A stretch of 64,000 nt of DNA. Source: JBFXDI01 sp050181295. Lineage in GTDB: Bacteria; Pseudomonadota; Alphaproteobacteria; Rhizobiales; Aestuariivirgaceae. The position numbers and the translations under genes were made by a program. The notes beneath the pieces were generated by a model. The model saw nothing but the letters and a program-made list of their open reading frames with translations, searched no databases and had not been told where the DNA came from. The stretch is from contig JBFXDI010000001.1 in the NCBI GenBank assembly GCA_050181295.1, positions 15,563-79,562 on the forward strand, read 5' to 3'. Positions 44,363-51,620 of this stretch are shown piece by piece (positions within the stretch are counted from its first letter, which is position 1; each line of letters starts with the position of its first letter).

Positions 44363-45544
44363 TCACGTCGCGAGCGCGGCGCCGATCGACTCGATCGCGG
44401 ACCGCATGCCCTGGCCATGCGGGATGCCGAGCGTCACGAGGCCCGCCTCTATGGCGCCGAGTGTTGCGAGCACCATGGCCGCGTTGACGTGGCCCATATG
44501 CGCGATGCGGAACGCCTCGTGACCGGGCCCGCCGAGCGACACGCCCAGCGTGACGCCGCAGCCATCGCGCACGAAATCGATGAGCTTCTGCGGCGGATGA
44601 CCTTGCGTCAGCACGGTCGTGACGGAGTTCGAGCGGTGCTCCGGCGCGAGCACGTTGAAGCCGATGACCTGGCCTTCGCTCCACGTCTCGACGGCGGCGC
44701 GCACCGCCTCCGCCAGGTGCCGGTGCCGTTGGATGACAGCCCCGAGCCCCTCGGCGAGGATCATGTCGAGCGCGGCGCGCAGGCCGAACATCAGGTGCTC
44801 GGGCGGTGTGCCACAGTATTTCATGTAGTGCTCCTCGCCGTCGCGGAAGGTCCAGTCCCAGTAGCGGGTGACGAGATTGGCCTTGCGATGCGCGATGCGC
44901 GCCTTCCCGTTGGCGGCGTTGAAGCCGAGGCCCGGAGGCGTCATGAGGCCCTTCTGGGAGCCACCGACCGCCACATCGACGCCCCAGGCGTCCATCTCGA
45001 AGGGCATGGTGGCGAGCGAGGCGATGGTGTCGATCATGTAGAGCGCGTCGTGACCCGCGGCATCGATCGCCTTCCGCACCGCAGCGACGTCGTTGACGAT
45101 GCTGGAGGCCGTGTCGACCTGCACCATGAGCACGGCCTTGATCTCGCCCTTGGCGTCCTTCCGAAGCCGGTCCTCAACCGCCTGCGGATCGACCGCGCGC
45201 CGCCAGTCGCCGGGCAGGACCTCCACCTCGGCCCCGAGGATCCGCGCCATCTCGCCCCAGCCCGGCGCGAAGAGGCCGCTTGCGAGCACCAGAACCTTGT
45301 CGCCGCGCGATAGGACGTTGGAAAGCGCCGCCTCCCAGGCGCCGTGCCCGTTGGCAGCATAGATGTAGGCGTCGCCCTTGGTCGAGAAGATGGTGCGAAG
45401 ATCCTGGAGGCAGGTTGCGGTGACGCCGAGAAGCTCCCCGGCATAGATGTCGACCGCCGGGCGGTGCATGGCGGCGAGCACCTTCGCCGGCACGTTGGTC
45501 GGGCCGGGCATGGCAAGGAACTCGATGCCGTTGCTGAGCGTCAT
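44363..45544 (-). CDS. Class V aminotransferase (alanine/serine-glyoxylate type)
   Basis: 393 residues from the ATG at 45544 with GGAG upstream. The substrate loop AMPGPTNVPAKVL is N-terminal; the PLP Asp region is YMIDTIASLATMPF and the Schiff-base Lys is in AVGGSQKGLMTPPG. It is a paralogue of Sga at 23-24 kb, sharing the layout but differing in many positions (TGVTSDVAGVRKALDAAGH against SSIVNDVAAVRKAIDAAGH). It is the last gene of a PotABCD-like importer operon, so it may transaminate the imported compound or a product of it. Amino donor and acceptor are not predictable. Confidence 0.85.
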   Translation of the reverse strand: MTLSNGIEFLAMPGPTNVPAKVLAAMHRPAVDIYAGELLGVTATCLQDLRTIFSTKGDAYIYAANGHGAWEAALSNVLSRGDKVLVLASGLFAPGWGEMARILGAEVEVLPGDWRRAVDPQAVEDRLRKDAKGEIKAVLMVQVDTASSIVNDVAAVRKAIDAAGHDALYMIDTIASLATMPFEMDAWGVDVAVGGSQKGLMTPPGLGFNAANGKARIAHRKANLVTRYWDWTFRDGEEHYMKYCGTPPEHLMFGLRAALDMILAEGLGAVIQRHRHLAEAVRAAVETWSEGQVIGFNVLAPEHRSNSVTTVLTQGHPPQKLIDFVRDGCGVTLGVSLGGPGHEAFRIAHMGHVNAAMVLATLGAIEAGLVTLGIPHGQGMRSAIESIGAALAT

Positions 45545-45580
45545 GGGAAGCTCCGTTGAGGCGAATGGATGGTGGATGGG

Positions 45581-45666
45581 CGAGTAGGGAATAGTGAATA
45601 GCGAATGACAGACGGCAATCCCAGAGGGTGCGCCATTCGCCATTGGCTACTCGCCATTCGCCTATT
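45581..45666. repeat. Imperfect inverted repeat between aminotransferase and permease genes
   Basis: CGAGTAGGGAATAGTGAATA plus GCGAATG (45581-45607) faces GCCATTCGCCATTGGCTACT plus CGCCATTCG (45632-45660) in inverse orientation. The arms are built from short GAATAG/GCGAATG units. The right arm runs into the last codons of the permease. It looks like a dispersed intergenic repeat. Confidence 0.5.
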
Positions 45667-46474
45667 TCCCCGCTCCCGCCACCTCTTCGGTGTCCCGTGT
45701 CAGGTAGTAGGCTGCAAGGATCGGCAGCAAGGTCACCGCGACGACGAAGACCGCCACCACGTTGGTGACCGGCCGCTGCCGCGGACGCACCAGCTCGGTC
45801 AGCATCCAGATCGGCAGCGTCGACTGCTGCCCCGCCGTGAAGGTGGTGACGATCACCTCATCGAAGGAAAGCGCGAAGGCCAGCATGCCGCCGGCGAGAA
45901 GCGCGGTCGCCAGATTGGGCAGCACCACGTGGCGGAAAGTCTGGAAGCCGTCGGCGCCGAGGTCCATGGACGCCTCGATCAGCGAGCCGGAGGTGCGCCG
46001 GAAGCGCGCGACCGCGTTGTTGTAGACGACGACCACGCAGAAGGTCGCGTGGCCGAGCACGATGGTCCAGAACGAGAATGGCAGGTCCATCAGGTTGAAG
46101 GCCGAGCGGAGCGCGATGCCGGTGATGATGCCGGGAAGCGCGATCGGCAGGATGATGAGGAGCGACAGCGTTTCGCGGCCGAAGAAGCGGGTGCGCGAGA
46201 GCGCGGCTGCAGCACAGGTGCCGAGCACCAGCGCCACCAGCGTGGAGACAGCGGCCACCCTGACGGAGAGCCATATGGCGGCCCAGATGTCCGGCCGGTC
46301 CCAGGCGACGGCGAACCACTTGAGCGTCAGTCCCGGCGGCGGGAAGACATAGGATTTCTCCTCCGTCGTGAAGGCGTAGAGGAAGATCAGGGCCATGGGG
46401 AGGTGCAGGAAGAGCAGCCCTGCCACCGCCGCGATCCTGAGGCCGAGAGGCGCGCGCTCGCCGTGCAGGGTCAT
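45662..46474 (-). CDS. PotC-like ABC transporter permease (third importer)
   Basis: 270 residues, six membrane segments. The coupling loop is IEASMDLGADGFQTFRHVV. GAGGAGAGG precedes the ATG. The C-terminus (TRDTEEVAGAGK) is encoded partly within a repeat arm. It lies between the PotB-like permease and the class V aminotransferase in an operon read from 50.1 to 44.4 kb. Confidence 0.88.
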   Translation of the reverse strand: MTLHGERAPLGLRIAAVAGLLFLHLPMALIFLYAFTTEEKSYVFPPPGLTLKWFAVAWDRPDIWAAIWLSVRVAAVSTLVALVLGTCAAAALSRTRFFGRETLSLLIILPIALPGIITGIALRSAFNLMDLPFSFWTIVLGHATFCVVVVYNNAVARFRRTSGSLIEASMDLGADGFQTFRHVVLPNLATALLAGGMLAFALSFDEVIVTTFTAGQQSTLPIWMLTELVRPRQRPVTNVVAVFVVAVTLLPILAAYYLTRDTEEVAGAGK

Positions 46475-46486
46475 GGATACCTCTCC

Positions 46487-47410
46487 TCACAGCGCATCGA
46501 AGGCCCCCTTGCGCTTGGCCATCCAGAGGTAGAGGCCCATGACCACGATCGGCACCACCGTGAAGGCGGCGGCGAGCGGGATGTTTCCGGCCGTGCCCTG
46601 ATGGCTGTAGACCGCCTGTCCGATGAAGAAGCGGGAGGAGCCGACGATCTGCGGGATGATGAAGTCGCCGAGCGTGAGCGAGAAGGTGAAGATCGAGCCC
46701 GCGATCATGCCCGGAAGCGCCAGCGGCAGGATCACGTGCCGGAAGGTCGAGAGCGGCGGCGCGCCGAGATCGGCGGAGGCCTCGAGCATGCTTTTCGGCA
46801 CGCGCTCGAGCGCTGCCTGAGTCGGCAGGATCATGTAGGGAAGCCACACATAGAGGAAGACGAGGAAGGTGCCGATATAGCTTATGGAGAGCGACGGTCC
46901 GCCGATGACGGGAATGGCCAGCACCGCGTCGAGAAGCCAGGTCAGGTGCAGGCGCTCGACCAGCCAGTTGAGAATGCCCTCCTTGGCGAGGATCAGCTTC
47001 CAGGCGTAGACGCGCACCAGGTAGCTCGACCATAGGGGCAGCATGACGGCAAGGTAGAAGAGCGCTTTCCAGCGGCCGCGTGCGTAGCGCGCCGCGTAGT
47101 AGGCGATCGGGAAGGCGATCACGGCCGCGGCAAGCGTCACGGCGGCCGCCATGAGCACTGTGCGGACGATGATGTCGATGTTGGAGGGATGGAGAAGCTC
47201 CGCATAGGTCTTGAGCGTGAACTGCCGGTTGATGAGGCCGGAGAACTCGTCGATCGAGTAGAAGGACTGGAGCAGCAGCGCGAGCAGCGAGCCCACATAG
47301 ACGACACCGAGCCACAGGATCGGCGGCGCCAGCAGAAGCCCGAGCAGCACCTTCGGATGACGAAAGAAGAAGTCCGAAAGGCGCCCTCCGATGCCCGGCT
47401 GACGTGGCAT
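46487..47410 (-). CDS. PotB-like ABC transporter permease (third importer)
   Basis: 307 residues from the ATG at 47410. Alternative starts are a TTG at 47431 overlapping the upstream ATPase stop (TTGA) and a GTG at 47422; none has a strong ribosome site. Six membrane segments are present, with the coupling loop LEASADLGAPPLSTFRHVI. It follows the ATPase gene, giving the order binding protein, [GIY-YIG cassette], ATPase, permease, permease. Confidence 0.86.
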   Translation of the reverse strand: MPRQPGIGGRLSDFFFRHPKVLLGLLLAPPILWLGVVYVGSLLALLLQSFYSIDEFSGLINRQFTLKTYAELLHPSNIDIIVRTVLMAAAVTLAAAVIAFPIAYYAARYARGRWKALFYLAVMLPLWSSYLVRVYAWKLILAKEGILNWLVERLHLTWLLDAVLAIPVIGGPSLSISYIGTFLVFLYVWLPYMILPTQAALERVPKSMLEASADLGAPPLSTFRHVILPLALPGMIAGSIFTFSLTLGDFIIPQIVGSSRFFIGQAVYSHQGTAGNIPLAAAFTVVPIVVMGLYLWMAKRKGAFDAL

Positions 47411-47427
47411 GGCGACGGACACGACGC

Positions 47428-48441
47428 TCAACTCTCGTCCTCCATGCGGTGCATGGCGGCAATCGGCCAGTGAAGCAGGACGCTCTTTCCCTCGCTGAGC
47501 TGCTCGACGCCGGACGCCGCCAGGACGTTGAGACGGCCGGCCACCGTATCGACGCCGAGGCGGGTGGCGGCGCCCTGATAGTGGAGCGTCGCGACACGGC
47601 CTTCGAGCGCGGCATGGCCAGCGGGCGGCGAAGCGCCGGAGGGGAGGAGTGCGATCTTCTCGGGGCGCAGGCTCGTCCAGCCTGAGGGGGCGCCGAGCCG
47701 GGCCGCCGCGGCCGGTTCGAGCACGTTGGAGGAGCCAACGAAATCAGCCACGAAGCGCGACCGCGGCCGCTCGTAGATCTCCTGCGGCGTTCCCACCTGC
47801 ACGATGCGGCCGTCGTTGAAGATCGCCACCCGGTCGGCCATGGCGAGCGCCTCGCCCTGGTCATGGGTGACGAAGACGAAGGTGATGCCGACCGAGCGCT
47901 GCAGCGCCTTGAGCTCGACCTGCATCTGCTCTCGGAGCTTCAGGTCGAGCGCGCCGAGCGGCTCGTCCAAGAGCAGCACCTTCGGCTGGTTGACGAGCGC
48001 ACGCGCCAACGCCACCCGCTGCCGCTGTCCGCCTGAGAGCTGCGAGGGCTTGCGTTCCTCCATGCCGGAGAGCTTGACGAGGCCGAGCGCCTCGCGCGCC
48101 CTTTCCTGGCGCTCGGCCCGGCCCATGCCGCGGATCATGAGGCCATAAGCGACGTTCCCGCCCACGTTCATGTGCGGAAAGAGCGCGTAGTCCTGGAAGA
48201 CGGTGTTGACGTTGCGCCGGTAGGGCGGCACACCCTCCGCCGTCTCGCCGAAAATCTCGATATGGCCGGCGTCCGGCTGCTCGAAGCCGGCGATGAGACG
48301 CAGGCAGGTGGTCTTGCCGGAGCCTGAGGGTCCCAGCATGGCGAAGAACTCGCCGGGCGCCACCGCCAGCGACACCTGATCGACCGCACGCACGGCGCCG
48401 AAATGGCGCGACACTTTCTCGAACCGGACTGCGGGTGTCAT
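47428..48441 (-). CDS. PotA-like ABC transporter ATP-binding protein (third importer)
   Basis: 337 residues. Walker A GPSGSGKTT, Q-loop FQDYALFPHMN, signature LSGGQRQRVALARAL and Walker B LLLDEPLGALD are intact, with a C-terminal TOBE-type region. The bases before the ATG hold no Shine-Dalgarno sequence: one arm of the GIY-YIG cassette starts 7 bases upstream. Insertion may have replaced the native ribosome site, so expression could be lowered. The function otherwise matches the other PotA-like proteins here. Confidence 0.9.
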   Translation of the reverse strand: MTPAVRFEKVSRHFGAVRAVDQVSLAVAPGEFFAMLGPSGSGKTTCLRLIAGFEQPDAGHIEIFGETAEGVPPYRRNVNTVFQDYALFPHMNVGGNVAYGLMIRGMGRAERQERAREALGLVKLSGMEERKPSQLSGGQRQRVALARALVNQPKVLLLDEPLGALDLKLREQMQVELKALQRSVGITFVFVTHDQGEALAMADRVAIFNDGRIVQVGTPQEIYERPRSRFVADFVGSSNVLEPAAAARLGAPSGWTSLRPEKIALLPSGASPPAGHAALEGRVATLHYQGAATRLGVDTVAGRLNVLAASGVEQLSEGKSVLLHWPIAAMHRMEDES

Positions 48442-48448
48442 CGTGGTT

Positions 48449-48864
48449 CGTCATGCCAGCGAAGGCTGGCATCCAATGAAGTCGCCACCGAGCAGGACCG
48501 CGCATCAGAAGAATCGCAACGCTGTGCATCAATGGTTGAAATTCTCATAGAGGTCCTGCCACGTCGGATTGGCGCGCTCGATCAACTTGATCTTCCAGTC
48601 ACGCCTCCATGCCTTGATTTGCTTTTCGCGCTGAATAGCGCTCGTTATGGCTTGGTGCAGTTCGTACCAGACCAGCATCTTCAGGCCGAAACGCTTGGAA
48701 AAACCTTCGACGGCGCCCGAGCGATGCTGCCAGGTTCGGTACGGAAGGCTAGACGTTACGCAGACATAGAGCGTGCCGTACCGGTGGTTCGCGAGTATGT
48801 AGACCGCCGGCTGCATGGTTCCTGGGATAGGTCGTATTGGATGCCAGCCTTCGCTGGCATGACG
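48449..48864. mobile_element. 416-bp cassette: GIY-YIG gene between perfect 29-bp inverted repeats
   Basis: The outer 29 bases at 48449-48477 are the exact reverse complement of 48836-48864. Each arm contains the palindrome ATGCCAGCGAAGGCTGGCAT. Between them lies a single gene for a small GIY-YIG-domain protein. The unit sits in an operon between a binding-protein gene and its ATPase, where no gene is normally found. No target-site duplication is evident. Palindromes of this type are common dispersed repeats in alphaproteobacteria; mobilisation by the enclosed nuclease is inferred. Confidence 0.6.
48529..48816 (-). CDS. Small GIY-YIG-domain protein with altered YIG motif
   Basis: 95 residues, nearly all one GIY-YIG fold. 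The first motif is AVYILAN; the second is LYVCVTSS, with Cys19 where the family has Gly. The catalytic Arg region RTWQHR (residues 27-32) and the metal-binding Glu64 (QREKQIKAW) are kept. The C-terminus NPTWQDLYENF is typical of the small stand-alone group. It lies within 29-bp inverted repeats. The Gly-to-Cys change may impair the active site. The reading frame is intact, arguing for recent arrival or selection. Confidence 0.82.
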   Translation of the reverse strand: MQPAVYILANHRYGTLYVCVTSSLPYRTWQHRSGAVEGFSKRFGLKMLVWYELHQAITSAIQREKQIKAWRRDWKIKLIERANPTWQDLYENFNH

Positions 48865-48900
48865 AGCCGGATGCTGAGAACAGGAAACATCCGGCTCGTC
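48861..48900 (-). terminator. Hairpin after the binding-protein gene
   Basis: GACGAGCCGGATG (48861-48873) and CATCCGGCTCGTC (48888-48900) form a 13-bp perfect stem, 9 bases beyond the binding-protein stop. No T-run follows. It overlaps the cassette's right arm by four bases. It probably protects the binding-protein mRNA 3' end or attenuates readthrough. Confidence 0.6.
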
Positions 48901-48909
48901 TGAACGCCG

Positions 48910-50067
48910 TCACCGCCCGCCGAGCACGGCGATATAGTCCGACACCCAGCGGTAATAGGGAACGCACGTGCCCTGGCTGGCGCATTTGGCGACCGGCGTG
49001 CGCCAGAAATGCACCTTCTCGAAATTGCCCATGCCGTTCGTGTCGCAGCCCCCTTCGCCGAGAAGCGTGTTGCCCTTGCAGGCGGCCGGCACGGCGGGCA
49101 CCGAGCCGAACCAGGAGGCGAGGTCGCCCTGCACCTTCGGGCTGATCGAATGCTCGAGCCACATGTAGGCGCAGTTGGGATGCGGCGCCTCCGCATGCAT
49201 CATGGTCGTGTCGGCCCAACCCGTGGCGCCCTCCTCGGGCACGACCGAGGCGATCGGCCTCTTGTCGGCCTGCAGGAGATTGACCTGGAACGGCCAGGAG
49301 GAGGACGCCGCCACGCCCTCGTTCTTGAAGTCGTCGATCTGGATCATGGCATCGTGCCAGTAGCGCCCGACGAGCTGGCGCTGGCCGCGCAGGAGCTCGA
49401 GCGATGCCTTGTACTGGTCCTCGCTGAGCTCATAGGGATCCTTGATGCCGAGCTCGGGCTTCTTCTTCATGAGATAGAGCGCCGCGTCCGCGATGTAGAT
49501 CGGGCCGTCGAAGGCCTGCACGCGGCCCTTGTTCGACTTTCCGTCAGGCAGGCTCTGCTCCTCGAAGACCACGTTCCAGCTCTTGGGCGCCTCCTTGAAC
49601 ACCTCGGTGTTGTAGGCGAGCACGTTCGCGCCCCACTGATAGGGCACGCCGTAGTGCACGCCGTCCACCGTGTGCCAGGCCGCGTTCTGGAGCCGCTCGT
49701 CAACCGTCTTCCAGCTCGGCACGAGGTCGATATTGACCGGCTGCACCCGCTTGCCCGAGATGAGCCGGAGCGAGGCGTCGCCCGAGGCCGTCACGAGGTC
49801 GAAGCCGCCCTCGTTCATGAGCGCCACCATCTCGTCGGAGGTGTTGGCGGTCTTGACGTTGACCTTGCAGCTCGTCTTCTTCTCGAACTCGCTCACCCAG
49901 TCGTAGTTCTTGTCGGTCTCGCCGCGCTCGATATAGCCGGGCCACGCGACGATATCGACCTGGCCCTCGCCGGGGCCCACTTCCTTCAGCATCTCCGCGG
50001 CCGAGGCCGCACCCGCGACGCAAGCAAGCGCCGCCATGGCAAGCGCGCCACGCACGAACCTTTTCAT
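48910..50067 (-). CDS. PotD/PotF-like periplasmic binding protein (third importer)
   Basis: 385 residues from the ATG at 50067, with GGGAGG upstream. A cleavable signal peptide ends near ASAAE (about residue 24). The mature N-terminus VDIVAWPGYIERGETDKNYD and the ligand-lobe pattern match spermidine/putrescine-type proteins. Five Cys residues in the mature protein, several near the C-terminus (ACKGN, GGCDT, KCASQGTC), suggest disulfides. It is the first gene of the third importer operon, with a good promoter upstream. The substrate is unknown. Confidence 0.87.
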   Translation of the reverse strand: MKRFVRGALAMAALACVAGAASAAEMLKEVGPGEGQVDIVAWPGYIERGETDKNYDWVSEFEKKTSCKVNVKTANTSDEMVALMNEGGFDLVTASGDASLRLISGKRVQPVNIDLVPSWKTVDERLQNAAWHTVDGVHYGVPYQWGANVLAYNTEVFKEAPKSWNVVFEEQSLPDGKSNKGRVQAFDGPIYIADAALYLMKKKPELGIKDPYELSEDQYKASLELLRGQRQLVGRYWHDAMIQIDDFKNEGVAASSSWPFQVNLLQADKRPIASVVPEEGATGWADTTMMHAEAPHPNCAYMWLEHSISPKVQGDLASWFGSVPAVPAACKGNTLLGEGGCDTNGMGNFEKVHFWRTPVAKCASQGTCVPYYRWVSDYIAVLGGR

Positions 50068-50108
50068 GGAAACCTCCCTGGACGACCGCCGGACGGCGAC
50101 GTGCCGCA

Positions 50109-50138
50109 ACTATAGGTCTGGCGCGCGAAACTGGACAA
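50109..50138 (-). promoter_or_regulatory. Promoter of the third importer's binding-protein gene
   Basis: Minus strand: TTGTCC (50133-50138), 18-base spacer, TATAGT (50109-50114), 42 bases before the ATG. It is back-to-back with a plus-strand candidate for the amino-acid importer. Confidence 0.6.
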
Positions 50139-50148
50139 GAGCCCGCAA

Positions 50149-50178
50149 TTGACAAGGTCCAAGGCCGCGACCCATGAT
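50149..50178 (+). promoter_or_regulatory. Promoter candidate of the amino-acid importer operon
   Basis: TTGACA (50149-50154), 18-base spacer, CATGAT (50173-50178), about 50 bases before the ATPase start. The -35 is perfect, the -10 is 4/6. Confidence 0.45.
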
Positions 50179-50228
50179 GTCGACGGGCGTTGAGGCCGTC
50201 AGGACAGGGAGGCCGGGCCGAGGTGAGT

Positions 50229-51041
50229 ATGGCAATCAATGTGGCGGCGGAAGCCCAGGTGCCGGCCGCGGTGAGAACGGCCGCCGTGGTCGTCAGCGAC
50301 CTACACAAGAAGTTCGGCGCGCTCGAGGTCCTGAGGGGCGTCTCGCTCACCGCCCGGGAGGGCGACGTCGTCTCCATCATCGGCGCCTCCGGCTCGGGCA
50401 AGAGCACCTTTTTGCGCTGCATCAACCTGCTCGAGATGCCCTCCCAGGGGCGGCTCTGGGTGACGGGCGAGGAGGTGATCCTCAAGCCCGGCAAGGATGA
50501 AAACCTCATGCCCGCCGACCGCCGCCATGTCGAGCGCATCCGCACCCGGCTCGGCATGGTCTTTCAGAGCTTCAATCTCTGGGCCCACCTGACGGTGCTG
50601 CAGAACGTCATCGAGGCACCGGTGCATGTGCTGAAGGTGCCGAAGGCCGAGGCCGTGGCGCGCGCCGAGGCGCTGCTCCAGAAGGTCGGCCTCTACGAGA
50701 AGAAGGACCAGTACCCCGCCTTCCTGTCGGGCGGCCAGCAGCAGCGCGCGGCAATTGCCCGCGCGCTCGCCATGGAGCCCAAGGTCATGCTCTTCGACGA
50801 GCCCACCTCGGCGCTCGATCCGGAGCTCGTGGGTGAAGTGCTGCGCGTCATCCGGCGCCTTGCCGAGGAAGGCCGCACCATGTTGCTGGTCACGCACGAG
50901 ATGAACTTCGCGCGCGACGTCTCGAGCCACGTGATGTTCCTGCACCAGGGGCTCGTCGAGGAGGAGGGCCCGCCAAAACAGGTTTTCGGAGCCCCGCGGA
51001 GCGAGCGCTGCCGCCAGTTCGTCACGGTGAAGCATCACTGA
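50229..51041 (+). CDS. Polar amino-acid ABC transporter ATP-binding protein (HisP/OccP-like)
   Basis: 270 residues. Walker A GASGSGKST, Q-loop FQSFNLWAHLTVL, signature LSGGQQQRAAIARAL and Walker B MLFDEPTSALD are intact. The insert GKDENLMPADRRHVERIRTR is typical of the His/Lys/Arg-octopine-nopaline subgroup. GAGGTGA precedes the ATG at 50229. It is the first gene of an operon that continues with a DHFR-like gene, a family-3 binding protein and two permeases. Confidence 0.9.
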   Translation: MAINVAAEAQVPAAVRTAAVVVSDLHKKFGALEVLRGVSLTAREGDVVSIIGASGSGKSTFLRCINLLEMPSQGRLWVTGEEVILKPGKDENLMPADRRHVERIRTRLGMVFQSFNLWAHLTVLQNVIEAPVHVLKVPKAEAVARAEALLQKVGLYEKKDQYPAFLSGGQQQRAAIARALAMEPKVMLFDEPTSALDPELVGEVLRVIRRLAEEGRTMLLVTHEMNFARDVSSHVMFLHQGLVEEEGPPKQVFGAPRSERCRQFVTVKHH

Positions 51042-51042
51042 A

Positions 51043-51453
51043 ATGGCCTACGTGCGCGCCATGTGCGCCATCGGGCTCAGGGGCCAGCTCGGCCTCGGCG
51101 GCAGGCTGCCGTGGGAGGGAAACCGGGGCCGCGCGTTCGTGGCCGACGTAGAGCGCTTCTTCGACATGACACGTGGCCATGTGCTGCTGGCCGGCCCGAA
51201 GACCGCCCGGTCGGTGCCCGATTTCGCCCGCGCCGACCGGACCGTGGTGGAGCTCCGCTCCTCCATGGACCCCGGGCAGACGCTCGCCCGTTTTGCCGGG
51301 CGCACCGTGTTCATCGGCGGCGGGCCGCCTGTTTGGGATGTCTATGCGCCCTTCATCCAGCACTGGGACATCACGCGCCTGCCCTATGACGGAGAGGCCG
51401 ACCGCTGGTTCGACCCCGCCTGGCTGACCGCCGGCGGAAAGGCTGCAGCATGA
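51043..51453 (+). CDS. Dihydrofolate reductase-like protein, short form
   Basis: 136 residues against about 160 for typical DHFR. Recognisable elements are AIGLRGQLGLGGRLPW (N-terminal strand and Met20-loop region), VADVERFF with Asp in the place of the catalytic acid, GHVLLAGPKTARSVP (cofactor-binding segment) and RTVFIGGGPPVWDVY (the GG dinucleotide-binding turn). The final strands appear shortened. It starts 1 base after the ATPase stop, so it is embedded in the amino-acid importer operon. It may act on folate or another pterin/imine substrate; activity is unproven. Confidence 0.7.
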   Translation: MAYVRAMCAIGLRGQLGLGGRLPWEGNRGRAFVADVERFFDMTRGHVLLAGPKTARSVPDFARADRTVVELRSSMDPGQTLARFAGRTVFIGGGPPVWDVYAPFIQHWDITRLPYDGEADRWFDPAWLTAGGKAAA

Positions 51454-51530
51454 ACGGGCTTGGCGGAAGACTGCAAGGGTGCGTATGCTGGCTCGCGTTG
51501 ATGGGAGGAGCCATTGACCGATGCGGATAA

Positions 51531-51574
51531 GATCACGATCCATCTGGGTGAATAGCCAGATGATGAACGTGATC
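51531..51574 (+). promoter_or_regulatory. Two-stage hairpin before the amino-acid binding-protein gene
   Basis: Outer stem GATCACG/CGTGATC (51531-51537 with 51568-51574) and inner stem CATCTGG/CCAGATG (51541-51547 with 51556-51562). No T-run follows. It lies in the 167-base gap between the DHFR-like gene and the binding protein, where processing or stabilisation could raise binding-protein levels. Confidence 0.5.
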
Positions 51575-51620
51575 GCTTCTGAGAGTTGAGCAGTTCGAGG
51601 CGTTCAATGGGGAGTGAAAC

